The notes under the pieces are model-generated. The model made no database searches and was not told the origin of the DNA. It was given only the letters and a program-made list of their open reading frames with translations. The position numbers and the translations under genes were made by a program. A stretch of 64,000 nt of DNA from an uncultured Candidatus Melainabacteria bacterium (GTDB lineage: Bacteria; Cyanobacteriota; Vampirovibrionia; Gastranaerophilales; Gastranaerophilaceae): NCBI GenBank assembly GCA_947570135.1, contig CANOTP010000007.1, positions 1 to 64,000 of the forward strand, read 5' to 3'. This document shows positions 44,233 to 52,702 of the stretch, piece after piece (the stretch's first letter is position 1; every line of letters begins with the position of its first letter).

Positions 44233-44901
44233 TTATCGTTTAAATAATTTTCTACCTACCCTTAACATTGTCGAACCTTCTTGAGCTGCGATTTGGTAAT
44301 CCTGACTCATTCCCATTGATATATCTTTTAGTTTGCAGTCAAATTCTTTTTCTAACTCATCTCTTAAGAGAACTATGTCTGAAAATAATTTTCTAATCTC
44401 ATCTTCTTCAATACCGAGAGGTGCCATATTCATAACTCCTGCAATGCGGATTCCTTCAAGTGATTTTATTTGTTCAAAGTTTTCGAAGATTTCTTTTCTT
44501 GAAAATCCGAATTTTTGTTCTTCGTTTGCATTGTTTACCTGAACAAGGATTTTCTGAGTTTTACCGATATCAAGCGCGTTTTGAGAAATACATTGTGCAA
44601 GTTTTAGTGAATCTACCGAGTGAATGTAATCAAAAAATTTGACTGTCTGCTTAACTTTGTTGGTTTGCAGGTGTCCGATAAAGTGGAATGTCGAATTTTT
44701 TCTTACTTCATCAGGCAGATTAGTAATTTTTGCACAGGCTTCTACCGTTCTTGATTCTCCAAAGTCACGCAGACCTGCGTTGTAAGCTTCAATCATTGCG
44801 TCTTTGTCGAAATACTTTGTCACTGCAATTATTCTGGGTTTACAAGGTGCGATTTCTTCCTGTATTTGTAAAAGATTTTCCCTAACTGTGTTGTGCATCA
44901 T
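44233..44901 (-). CDS. PLP homeostasis protein (YggS/YlmE family)
   Basis: 222 residues. IIAVTKYFDKDAMIEAYNAG carries the PLP-binding lysine, FGESRTVEACAKI, HFIGHLQTNKVKQTVKFFDY, IHSVDSL and MNMAPLG match the family. No catalytic activity; it buffers pyridoxal phosphate. It precedes sepF, 15 bp apart. Two ATGs in a row; AGAGGTGA before them. Confidence 0.96.
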   Translation of the reverse strand: MMHNTVRENLLQIQEEIAPCKPRIIAVTKYFDKDAMIEAYNAGLRDFGESRTVEACAKITNLPDEVRKNSTFHFIGHLQTNKVKQTVKFFDYIHSVDSLKLAQCISQNALDIGKTQKILVQVNNANEEQKFGFSRKEIFENFEQIKSLEGIRIAGVMNMAPLGIEEDEIRKLFSDIVLLRDELEKEFDCKLKDISMGMSQDYQIAAQEGSTMLRVGRKLFKR

Positions 44902-45018
44902 TCACCTCTACAAGAAACTGCCCGAAACTTGAGCATAATTTAATTGTACTCTAAGTTTTTACCTTGTCCAAAATATTTATTTACTTTGTTTTTTCGCGTG
45001 TTTAAAAGGGGCTGAAAC

Positions 45019-45137
45019 CATGTCAGTGACATGATTTGAGGTATATCTGCATTTTAGCTGTAATGCTTAATATTACTTAACAAATGTTATGTGGAGCATG
45101 CCTTAAACTCTTATTTTTATTGAAAGGCATGCTTTTT
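45019..45137 (+). ncRNA. Candidate small RNA region with terminator
   Basis: In a 338-bp gap without a gene, a 7-bp palindrome (CATGTCA-G-TGACATG, 45019-45033) is followed 60 bp later by a strong terminator: AGCATGCCTT (45095-45104) pairs with AAGGCATGCT (45124-45133), then TTTTT. No gene ends before it on the plus strand, so a free-standing transcript or leader is suspected. No known RNA family recognised. Confidence 0.35.
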
Positions 45138-45239
45138 ATCACGCCTGCATCAATATTTGGATGTAGGAGGGTTATTTTACAAAAAGTTACGAAAACTTTT
45201 TCTTTGTGATAGTATGAACTCAAAGGACTTAAAAAAATA

Positions 45240-46046
45240 ATGAATTTACACAATAATTTTGCATTAGCATTTTGCCTCACATTATTAGCGGGTTTGACAA
45301 CCGCAATTGGCGGTGCTGTAGCGTTTGTAACCAAGAAAAATAATTTAAAAGCTTTATCTGTCGGATTGGGTTTTTCGGCAGGTGTTATGATTTTTATTTC
45401 GCTTGTTGATATTATTCCGAGTTCGGAAGGGCTTTTAAAGGTTAATTTCCCTGATATATATAAATACCTTGTTTTTGGCGGGTTCATTTTGGGGATTGTA
45501 GTTTCGGTTTTAATTGACTATTTTTTACCCGATCACGTTGATACGGAGGAGCTTTTGCACCCTGATGATCCGCAGACGGCTTCTCATAACCATTACAAAC
45601 TGAAACGCGCAGGGTTTATGACAGCGATTGCTATATGTATACACAATTTTCCTGAAGGTATGGCAACATTTTTAACAACAACTCAGGATGTGACTTTAGG
45701 TTTATCGGTTGCGTTTGCGATTGCGATTCACAATATTCCTGAAGGTATTGCGGTTGCGCTGCCGATTTATCATGTTACGGGTAAAAAACGCTATGCAATG
45801 CTTTATGCGGCACTGTCAGGCATAACAGAACCTATCGGGGCACTTGTTGGAATGCTTATTTTCGGATTCTTTGTTCCGCAGGTGTTGGTCGGATGTTTAA
45901 TGGCTGCTGTTGCGGGGATCATGACATATATTTCGTTTGATACCTTGTTACCGCTTGCAAAAGAATACGGTAACTGGCACTTGTCAATTATCGGAATTAT
46001 GTCAGGTATTTTGTTTATCTGGCTAAGCTTAATTTTGCTCGGTTAG
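45240..46046 (+). CDS. ZIP-family metal (zinc) transporter, ZupT type
   Basis: 268 residues with about eight membrane helices. The metal-site helices read HNFPEGMATF (about 139) and HNIPEGIAVALP (about 165), the ZIP signature. An acidic/His-rich loop (DHVDTEELLHPDDPQTASHN) separates helices 3 and 4. Imports zinc and possibly iron or manganese. AAAGGAC lies 12 nt before the ATG. Confidence 0.93.
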   Translation: MNLHNNFALAFCLTLLAGLTTAIGGAVAFVTKKNNLKALSVGLGFSAGVMIFISLVDIIPSSEGLLKVNFPDIYKYLVFGGFILGIVVSVLIDYFLPDHVDTEELLHPDDPQTASHNHYKLKRAGFMTAIAICIHNFPEGMATFLTTTQDVTLGLSVAFAIAIHNIPEGIAVALPIYHVTGKKRYAMLYAALSGITEPIGALVGMLIFGFFVPQVLVGCLMAAVAGIMTYISFDTLLPLAKEYGNWHLSIIGIMSGILFIWLSLILLG

Positions 46047-46664
46047 TTAGTCGCGAACTTTGTTTTCGACACCTTCTTTTAAGCGTTTAATGTTTTCTCT
46101 GTGAAGCCAGATAACATAAATTGCTGCGATAAGTGCGTAAACAATGTAAGCTACAGGAGCGTTTAAAAGCCACATAATAATCGGTGAAAGCCCTAAAGCA
46201 ACGATTGAACCCAGTGAAACATATTTGCTGACCCAGGTTACAACACCCCAAACTGCCGCAATAATCAAACCTGCCTGCCAGTTTAGTGCCATAAGTGTTC
46301 CGACACCTGAAGCTACAGATTTGCCGCCTGTGAAGTTTAAAAATACCGACTTGCTGTGTCCTAAGATTACACAAATTGCCGCAAGAACGGGAAGTACGCC
46401 GTAATCTTGCAGTGCTGTTGCAAAATATGCACTTAATGCAACAGGTAAAGCTCCTTTTAATGCATCAAGTAACATTACGGTAAAGAACCATTTTTTGCCC
46501 ATTACGCGTTTAACGTTTGTTGCACCTGTTGAGCCTGAACCGACTTGTCTTATATCTTGTCCTGTGAAGAGTTTTACAATAATATACCCTGTCGGGATTG
46601 AGCCTATCAAATATGATGCTGCTGTTACAAGTGCGATTTGTCTTAGTATTTCTACGTAATCCAT
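46047..46664 (-). CDS. plsY: Acyl-phosphate:glycerol-3-phosphate acyltransferase PlsY
   Basis: 205 residues, five or so membrane helices. GSIPTGYIIVKLFTG, GSGSTGATNVKRVMGKK and GHSKSVFLNFTGGKSVASG are the three PlsY motifs. Makes lysophosphatidic acid, first step of phospholipid synthesis. AAAGGAT precedes the start. Its stop is adjacent to the stop of the ZIP gene. Confidence 0.97.
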   Translation of the reverse strand: MDYVEILRQIALVTAASYLIGSIPTGYIIVKLFTGQDIRQVGSGSTGATNVKRVMGKKWFFTVMLLDALKGALPVALSAYFATALQDYGVLPVLAAICVILGHSKSVFLNFTGGKSVASGVGTLMALNWQAGLIIAAVWGVVTWVSKYVSLGSIVALGLSPIIMWLLNAPVAYIVYALIAAIYVIWLHRENIKRLKEGVENKVRD

Positions 46665-46743
46665 GTTATTATATCCTTTTATTTATAATATTTTTTGCTT
46701 TGTCAAAAAATTATATCATAGTAAATTTTATTTGTGCAAATTT

Positions 46744-47646
46744 TTATAATATAAGTTTGAACGCTAAATTTTCTGTTACTGTTTGTAAATTCATTGCAGG
46801 TGTCAGCGAAAGCTGGCGTTTTGCTTCTTCAACCGATTCCATATCCTGTAATAATTTATAAAAAAGATGTTTGTTTCCAGAGTTTGACTTAATTACGTTC
46901 AGCATATAATTTTGGATTTGAGTCAGAACTTTTGTGCTATCGTTTTCTGTTGCGAGTTTATAGAGGTTTGTTTCAAAATCCAATACTTTATTTCTGTCTG
47001 TTGTCCAATAGTTTGAAATAAAGTTTTCCACAAGTTCGTAAGTTTGGTTTTCTTGAATACTTGACGGGACAAAAAATGATTGTGCGCGTGATACGACCGT
47101 TGAAATTATATCCGAGCGGTCTTTTGTTAAGAAAATAAAAGTTGTATTTTTCGGCGGTTCTTCAAAGGTTTTTAACAGTGCGTTTGAAGTTGCCTCAGGG
47201 AAGTTTGCACGGTTGAGCGGCAGAAGGTTCCCGTCTTCGTCCCTGTCACAGAATATGTAAACCCTGTGATAATCACTTGTAACGGAAAGCTCATTAATAA
47301 TTGCTTTTGCCTGATTTATATTAATATTTTTTTTGCCTTTTGTTCCTTCACCATCATCAGTTTGTGATTCGGCTTCTTTAAAATCAAGTCTTGTATAAAT
47401 CTTAACAGCAGGGTGAGCCTGCTCTCTTATCCATTTGCAGTTTAAACAATCACAATCAATCCCTCCGCCTTGCGTGCAGTTTAAAAGCCTTGCGATTTCA
47501 AGCGCCAGTTCGCATTGAGAAGTTATATCAGCACCCCAAAGCAAAAGACAGTGGCTGATGTTTTTGTTTTCATCGTATATGCCGTTTTGGAAGTATTCTA
47601 AAATCTTTGGAAACTTTTCGCCAATTTGATTATTGTAGTATTGCAA
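46744..47646 (-). CDS. holB: DNA polymerase III delta' subunit
   Basis: 300 residues, TTG start behind AAGGAG and overlapping the end of holA by 17 bp. The N-terminal AAA+ fold has a degenerate Walker A (LLWGADITSQCELALEI), as usual for delta'. A zinc module follows (CTQGGGIDCDCLNC, about 58-71), then NALLKTFEEPPKNTTFIFLT with sensor 1 and the SRAQ/SRC-type arginine finger (VVSRAQSF). Part of the clamp loader together with delta, encoded just upstream. Confidence 0.9.
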   Translation of the reverse strand: MQYYNNQIGEKFPKILEYFQNGIYDENKNISHCLLLWGADITSQCELALEIARLLNCTQGGGIDCDCLNCKWIREQAHPAVKIYTRLDFKEAESQTDDGEGTKGKKNININQAKAIINELSVTSDYHRVYIFCDRDEDGNLLPLNRANFPEATSNALLKTFEEPPKNTTFIFLTKDRSDIISTVVSRAQSFFVPSSIQENQTYELVENFISNYWTTDRNKVLDFETNLYKLATENDSTKVLTQIQNYMLNVIKSNSGNKHLFYKLLQDMESVEEAKRQLSLTPAMNLQTVTENLAFKLIL

Positions 47647-48601
47647 ATTCCAGCTCCTTGTCTAAATCCAGTGATGCTTGTCCTGATTTAATCTTATATT
47701 CCGCGTTTGTCAGATTTTTCTTTAAACTTACAAGACTTTTTATTGATATGTTTTTAAGTTTTTGAAGTTCCAATTTCACACGATACGGGTGCATGTTGAT
47801 AATCTTTGCGATTTCATCTTGGCTATGTGAAGTTGAAAGTGCTTTTATTTGAATTTTCCCGTGCAAAAGTGTATGAAGAACTGACATAATCTCAAGCGGA
47901 TGTTTTTTTGTCAAAAGTTTTTGATATTCTTCAAGTGCTTTTTTCCTGTCGCCTGTTATTAGAAAATCCGCAAAGACAAACAAATCCTCATTTGTAACAC
48001 AGATTTCTTTTACCATATCTTTTGTAACACTGTTTTTCCCTGCGTAGATTTTCAGTTTTTCTAACTCTGAATCTAAAAGTCGCAGATTTCCGCCGACTTG
48101 CATCAGGATAGTTGATACAACATCATCAGATAGTTTAAAATCCTTTGTTTTTGCCTGCTGCTTAATCCATGATTCAAGTTCTGCGGTTTTGTATGACGGG
48201 ATTTGCAAAAACTCTCTTGCGTTGTATTTTGAAAGAAGTTTGAAAAATTTCTTACGTTTATCGATTTTTTTCTGACTGTCAGGAGGAAGTTGTGCTGTGA
48301 AAATTATGTCTAAATCTTCGCTGCAATTCTCAAGTGCTTCCGTAATCTGCGCGATTTGCTTATCGTCAAACCCTTTGTCATCAGTTGATTTTCCGCTTAA
48401 ATACGACAGGCAGTTAATTTCTATGAGCATTTTCCCGAACATCATCGGCTGAGTCTTTAAAACTGCGACCAAATCGGGAAATTTCGGGTTATTGTAATAT
48501 TTGTAACTCATTTCAAGAAAATTTTTATCAAGTTTATTTTTAAATTTCTTGATTTCGTTTGAAATATTAAATTCTTCATCGCCATAGAAAAAATAAATCA
48601 T
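47630..48601 (-). CDS. holA: DNA polymerase III delta subunit
   Basis: 323 residues from the ATG at 48601 (MIYFFYGDEEFNIS); an upstream start would overlap glk. AAA+ clamp-loader fold: YFFYGDEEF, then YLSGKSTDDKGF, FTAQLPPDSQKK, LLDSELEKLKIYAG, FADFLITGDRKKALEEY. Delta opens the sliding clamp. Followed by holB in the same operon, glk before it. Confidence 0.9.
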   Translation of the reverse strand: MIYFFYGDEEFNISNEIKKFKNKLDKNFLEMSYKYYNNPKFPDLVAVLKTQPMMFGKMLIEINCLSYLSGKSTDDKGFDDKQIAQITEALENCSEDLDIIFTAQLPPDSQKKIDKRKKFFKLLSKYNAREFLQIPSYKTAELESWIKQQAKTKDFKLSDDVVSTILMQVGGNLRLLDSELEKLKIYAGKNSVTKDMVKEICVTNEDLFVFADFLITGDRKKALEEYQKLLTKKHPLEIMSVLHTLLHGKIQIKALSTSHSQDEIAKIINMHPYRVKLELQKLKNISIKSLVSLKKNLTNAEYKIKSGQASLDLDKELEFAILQ

Positions 48602-48617
48602 TGAGTTTTGTCCTGTT

Positions 48618-49571
48618 CTATTCCCCTTCAACAAGCATGCTTGCGCCGATTACACCTGCTGAATTACCTAGTTCTGCTTGAACAATTTCAACAGATGCTC
48701 CTGCAACACTCATTGCGCGCTCTTGAACCGTTCTTCTGATAGGGTCAAGTAAAAGTTCTCCAGATTCTGCTACCCCGCCGCCTATGATAACTTTTTCAGG
48801 GTTAAGAAGGTTAATTACGCTTGATAAGCCTATTCCGATATATTCCCCAACGATTTCAAAAATTCTTTTTGCAACAGGGTCGCCTTCTTCGGCAGCTTTT
48901 GCGACAATGTAAGGTGTAATTTCGCCGTCTCCTGCCATTTCGCTGAATTTTGCAGCCTTTCCGCCTTTAATATAATCATAAGCCATTGCAACAATTGCAG
49001 GACCTGAGGCAAAAGCCTCTAAACATCCCGTATCACCGCAGCCGCAAAGCGGTCCGCCTTGCATTTGGAGTTTAATATGACCGAGTTCGCCTGCCGCATT
49101 AGCAGCACCTCGAACGATTTTGCCGTCAATAACAAGCCCTGAACCTATTCCTGTTCCGACTGTCATACAAATAAAGTTCTTACATCCTCTTCCCGCGCCG
49201 AATTTTAATTCACCCAAAGCCGCGCATCTTACGTCGTTATCAATTTTTGTTGGGATATGAAATTCTTCTTCAATCATTTGTGCAATAGGTACATTTACCC
49301 AACCCGGGATATTTGGGGCAAGTTTTACAACACCTGTTTGGTAATCAACTTGTCCGGGGAAGTCAAACCCTATAGCATCAATAGCTTTTGAATCGGTGTT
49401 GGTTTCTTTCATAAGATCGCGAATTGCCTGTTTAATATTATTAACCGTATACTCGTAACCCATTTTGGCATAAGTCGGAACGCTGTTTGAATAAATTATC
49501 TTGCCGTTTTCATCAACCAAAGCTATTTTTACATTAGTTCCGCCAACATCTATACCGATTCTCTTTTTCAT
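48618..49571 (-). CDS. glk: ROK-family glucokinase
   Basis: 317 residues. IGIDVGGTNVKIALVD is the phosphate loop, IGFDFPGQVD and TGIGSGLVIDGKIVRG follow, ELGHIKLQ and CGCGDTGCLEAFASG (about 167-181) are the ROK zinc site. ATP-dependent glucose phosphorylation. AAGGGAGAATGAT precedes the start. Confidence 0.93.
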   Translation of the reverse strand: MKKRIGIDVGGTNVKIALVDENGKIIYSNSVPTYAKMGYEYTVNNIKQAIRDLMKETNTDSKAIDAIGFDFPGQVDYQTGVVKLAPNIPGWVNVPIAQMIEEEFHIPTKIDNDVRCAALGELKFGAGRGCKNFICMTVGTGIGSGLVIDGKIVRGAANAAGELGHIKLQMQGGPLCGCGDTGCLEAFASGPAIVAMAYDYIKGGKAAKFSEMAGDGEITPYIVAKAAEEGDPVAKRIFEIVGEYIGIGLSSVINLLNPEKVIIGGGVAESGELLLDPIRRTVQERAMSVAGASVEIVQAELGNSAGVIGASMLVEGE

Positions 49572-49751
49572 ATCATTCTCCCTTTTATAGTCTGACCTAA
49601 TTAAATAATAGCCTAAATATACTGATTTTGGAATTGTTAATTTTTGTTACAAATATGGGTTGAAGTTTTAAAGTTTTAAACCTAAAAAGCCGTAATAATA
49701 CATGAAAGCACTCAAAAGTTACGAAAAAATGAGTAAAATGAAAGGAAAGCA

Positions 49752-51581
49752 ATGGGATTAGCAGCATCACAAGCAAGATTGTTGACCATAACATCCAGAA
49801 AAGCTGATTGCGAGTTTCAGTCAATGACTTTATCTCACCAAAAGCTATCACTTTCTCGTGACATGGAAGCTGTATCTACGGCTTATCAGAATGCTTTAAA
49901 TTTAACTAAATTAGTTTATGATTATCAGGGTCAAAACAGTGCTGAATTGGATTTATCTTACGGGCTGTTAATGACACCTTCTATTTATAATGATTATTAT
50001 CCGAAATTAGTTACCGATAATAAAAACAGAGTTATTTTAAACGGTGCATTGGCAACAGCAGCAAGAGCAGCGGGTATTCCTGCAGAAGGTTTACTTGGTA
50101 CTCCGTCATCTGATGTTCGTAACAGATTTATCCAAGCACTTGCAACAACTAATATTATCAGTCCGAGTACTGCTGCTTCAATACAGTCAGTACCTTATAA
50201 AAATACTTTAGGACTTGGTAATACCATTTCTGTTTCAGCAACTACTGAAGATTTGTCTTATAATGATTTGTTAAATCGAGTCAAAGCTGTAGCAACTGAT
50301 ACTACCCAGGATTACGGCATGGAATTAGGCGGTAATGAAACGGATACTTATAAACGTTCTGATGACAAAAATAGGTGTTCTCAAGAAGAGTTGTACATCA
50401 ATGGTGTACGGGTTAAAAAGGCTGAGGAATGGTCTAATCAAGGAGATAATGGTTCTAAAGTACCTCCGGAAGGTTCAGGATATGCAGTGTCATTATATGA
50501 CTTGTTAACTTCTGAAGTTGTATTACATTATGATACTTGTAAATCGGCTCAAACTCCTGTTATAGAACTTGCTCAAATGCAAAAAGAAATTGCAGGAACA
50601 GGTGGTGTATTAGATTGGATGTATGATCAATTTGCGGCAGTTTTGGGCGGTGCAAATAAAAATGATACAGCATTACAATATGCATATAATCAATTGTTTG
50701 ATTTAATTATGCCTAATAAAGACCTGCAAGAATTGGGAACTGCTTGTAATAATAGTAATTATACACGTAGTAATTATGATGAAATTACACAGTATAATGA
50801 TAATAACAAAAAATATGATGAAGGCGGAGACGGTATCTTTAATGATATTTATACAAGAGTCGATATGGTCGGTACTCTTGTTGAATGGGGTGATGTCCGC
50901 GGTAATGATGTCAGAAAACACGCAAATAATTACTTAGGCTTTGTTTTTTCTGCAAAAAATAAAGATGGCGGTAATGACGGTAAAGATCATACTGCAGCAT
51001 CAATCAATATTTCTAACCTTGCAGATGCATTTTTAACATCTTATGTTCAATATATGCAAGATGTTGATAAGTCTGAATATAACTGGGATAAAGGTGCTAT
51101 TTCAAGTTCAAATCTTTTTAACGGAAACACTGACAAAGATTTTGTATTCACTGTTCCGTCAGAAGCTGAGATTGACAATGGTGACAGTGATATGAACGCA
51201 GCGTTTTATGATACTATGTTTAACATGATTTGTACAAAAGGCTGGGTTGAAAACGCACAAATTGATAGTAAAGAATATATGGGCGAAATGCTCAAAAACG
51301 GTATGGCATACATATCTTCAATAAGTGATGACGGTTTTTATTATCAAAGCGTTTATTCTAATGAAAAATTAGTAAGAGAAGTTGCTGATGATGAAGCTAT
51401 AGCAAGAGCTGAAGCACAATATAACACCGAAAAAACACGTATCGAAAATAAAGAACAAACTTTAGACTTGAAGATGAAAAATCTTGATACAGAGATTTCT
51501 TCACTGACTCAGGAATATGAAACAGTAAAATCTTTGGTAACAAAATCTGTTGAAAAATCATTCAAGCGATACGAGGCTTAA
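49752..51581 (+). CDS. Large unknown protein with conserved N-module and coiled-coil end
   Basis: 609 residues. N-terminus MGLAASQARLLTITSRKADC with a helical stretch to 60; a central region rich in Asn/Asp/Tyr; C-terminal coiled coil from about 550 (ENKEQTLDLKMKNLDTEISS). No signal peptide, no membrane helix. The helical ends with a variable middle are the plan of flagellin-like or type III-exported proteins, but no sequence match is claimed. Shares the C-terminal motif with the 115-residue protein at 40880. AAAGGAAAG precedes the start. Confidence 0.75.
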   Translation: MGLAASQARLLTITSRKADCEFQSMTLSHQKLSLSRDMEAVSTAYQNALNLTKLVYDYQGQNSAELDLSYGLLMTPSIYNDYYPKLVTDNKNRVILNGALATAARAAGIPAEGLLGTPSSDVRNRFIQALATTNIISPSTAASIQSVPYKNTLGLGNTISVSATTEDLSYNDLLNRVKAVATDTTQDYGMELGGNETDTYKRSDDKNRCSQEELYINGVRVKKAEEWSNQGDNGSKVPPEGSGYAVSLYDLLTSEVVLHYDTCKSAQTPVIELAQMQKEIAGTGGVLDWMYDQFAAVLGGANKNDTALQYAYNQLFDLIMPNKDLQELGTACNNSNYTRSNYDEITQYNDNNKKYDEGGDGIFNDIYTRVDMVGTLVEWGDVRGNDVRKHANNYLGFVFSAKNKDGGNDGKDHTAASINISNLADAFLTSYVQYMQDVDKSEYNWDKGAISSSNLFNGNTDKDFVFTVPSEAEIDNGDSDMNAAFYDTMFNMICTKGWVENAQIDSKEYMGEMLKNGMAYISSISDDGFYYQSVYSNEKLVREVADDEAIARAEAQYNTEKTRIENKEQTLDLKMKNLDTEISSLTQEYETVKSLVTKSVEKSFKRYEA

Positions 51582-51593
51582 GGGTATTTAACG

Positions 51594-51688
51594 TCACCCT
51601 GAACTTGATTCAGGGTCTATCCATGTTAATATTATATCCTTACGTGATAAATCAACATTGACAGATTCTGAGTCAAGCTCAGAATGAC
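51594..51688. repeat. REPIN-like pair of inverted palindromes
   Basis: Left unit core CCCTGAACTTGATTCAGGG (51597-51615) and right unit core TTCTGAGTCAAGCTCAGAA, with GTCA/TGAC outer ends and the inner ATGTT / AACAT complementary. A 95-bp foldback between two convergent genes, so it could also serve as a terminator for both. Same family as 7863-7941. Confidence 0.85.
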
Positions 51689-51691
51689 AAT

Positions 51692-52594
51692 TTACACTTT
51701 TTGGAATACGAAAATATATTCGTGGGTAAATATGCTAAAACCTCCTGCTAAAGCTCTATAGCGCCACAGGTTTGCTGTTCTGCCTTTGCCGCGTTCGTTG
51801 CCTTGAATATCTTTAACGATTGTAGATTTTAAGACAAACCCGAGTTTTCTCATTCTGTTCATGCATTCAAAGCCTAAAGGCTGAACTTCAGAATTTTTGT
51901 AGCTGTCACCGATTATCAGGCATGCAAAACGTCCTTTTTCAAGCATGTCGTAACCGTTTTTTGCCACTTTTTCAAACATATCGTAAAACTCTTCTGTTGA
52001 TTCGCAATTTGAAAGGTCTTCTTTTTTATCGGAGAATTTAATAATATCGTCATAAGGTGGGTGAAGCATCAAAAATTGTGCTTTTTTCTTGCCTAAAATA
52101 TCAAGTCCTGCTTGGATTTTATCTTTCACAACATCAGAAGATGAATCACCGCAGATTACTCTCACATCTGTTACAAGCTGTTTTGGGGTGAACTTTTCCG
52201 ATACGCTTTCAGCAAGTTCTTCTTTCAATTCAACACCGATACAGCGTCTGTTCATATTAATTGCTTCAATACCTGATGTTCCTGAGCCAAAGAAAAGGTC
52301 AAGAACTACATCATTTTTCTTTGTATATCTTTCATACATTTGTTGTGCAATTTGCGGGATATAGTTTCCGTGGTATTCGTTTGAGTGTCCGTGTTGTTTC
52401 AATCTTGACGGAAACTGCCACAGGGTTCCTGTCAGAATATGCGCATAATCTCTCCATTTTTTAAGATTTATGTCGCTGTATTTGGTAGTCTTTATTTCAG
52501 GTTGTTTTACTATTTGTAAATCTGCCTGTTTTTTAGGCTGTAATTTTAAATTTGATATTGCTTTTCTGACCAAAATGTCCCCCTGATTATCCAA
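51692..52594 (-). CDS. DNA methyltransferase, orphan
   Basis: 300 residues, TTG start with TACAAT 7 nt before it. SAM motif I is DLFFGSGTSGIEAIN (about 98-112); the catalytic motif IV is LHPPYDD (about 178), i.e. HPPY in place of the usual D/N/S-PP-Y. C-terminal AFIFVFQKV-type end. An N-terminal region with HSNEYHGNYIPQIAQQMYE may recognise DNA. No restriction gene adjoins it. Could be regulatory or protective methylation; the modified base is unclear. Confidence 0.82.
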   Translation of the reverse strand: MDNQGDILVRKAISNLKLQPKKQADLQIVKQPEIKTTKYSDINLKKWRDYAHILTGTLWQFPSRLKQHGHSNEYHGNYIPQIAQQMYERYTKKNDVVLDLFFGSGTSGIEAINMNRRCIGVELKEELAESVSEKFTPKQLVTDVRVICGDSSSDVVKDKIQAGLDILGKKKAQFLMLHPPYDDIIKFSDKKEDLSNCESTEEFYDMFEKVAKNGYDMLEKGRFACLIIGDSYKNSEVQPLGFECMNRMRKLGFVLKSTIVKDIQGNERGKGRTANLWRYRALAGGFSIFTHEYIFVFQKV

Positions 52595-52702
52595 GTCTTT
52601 TATTGTACAGATTTATCTTATAAAAATGTTTCAAATTTGTAATCAAACATTTAGATGATTTTATGTTTGGTGTAGATTTAGATAGGGATTTAGAGAGTAA
52701 AA

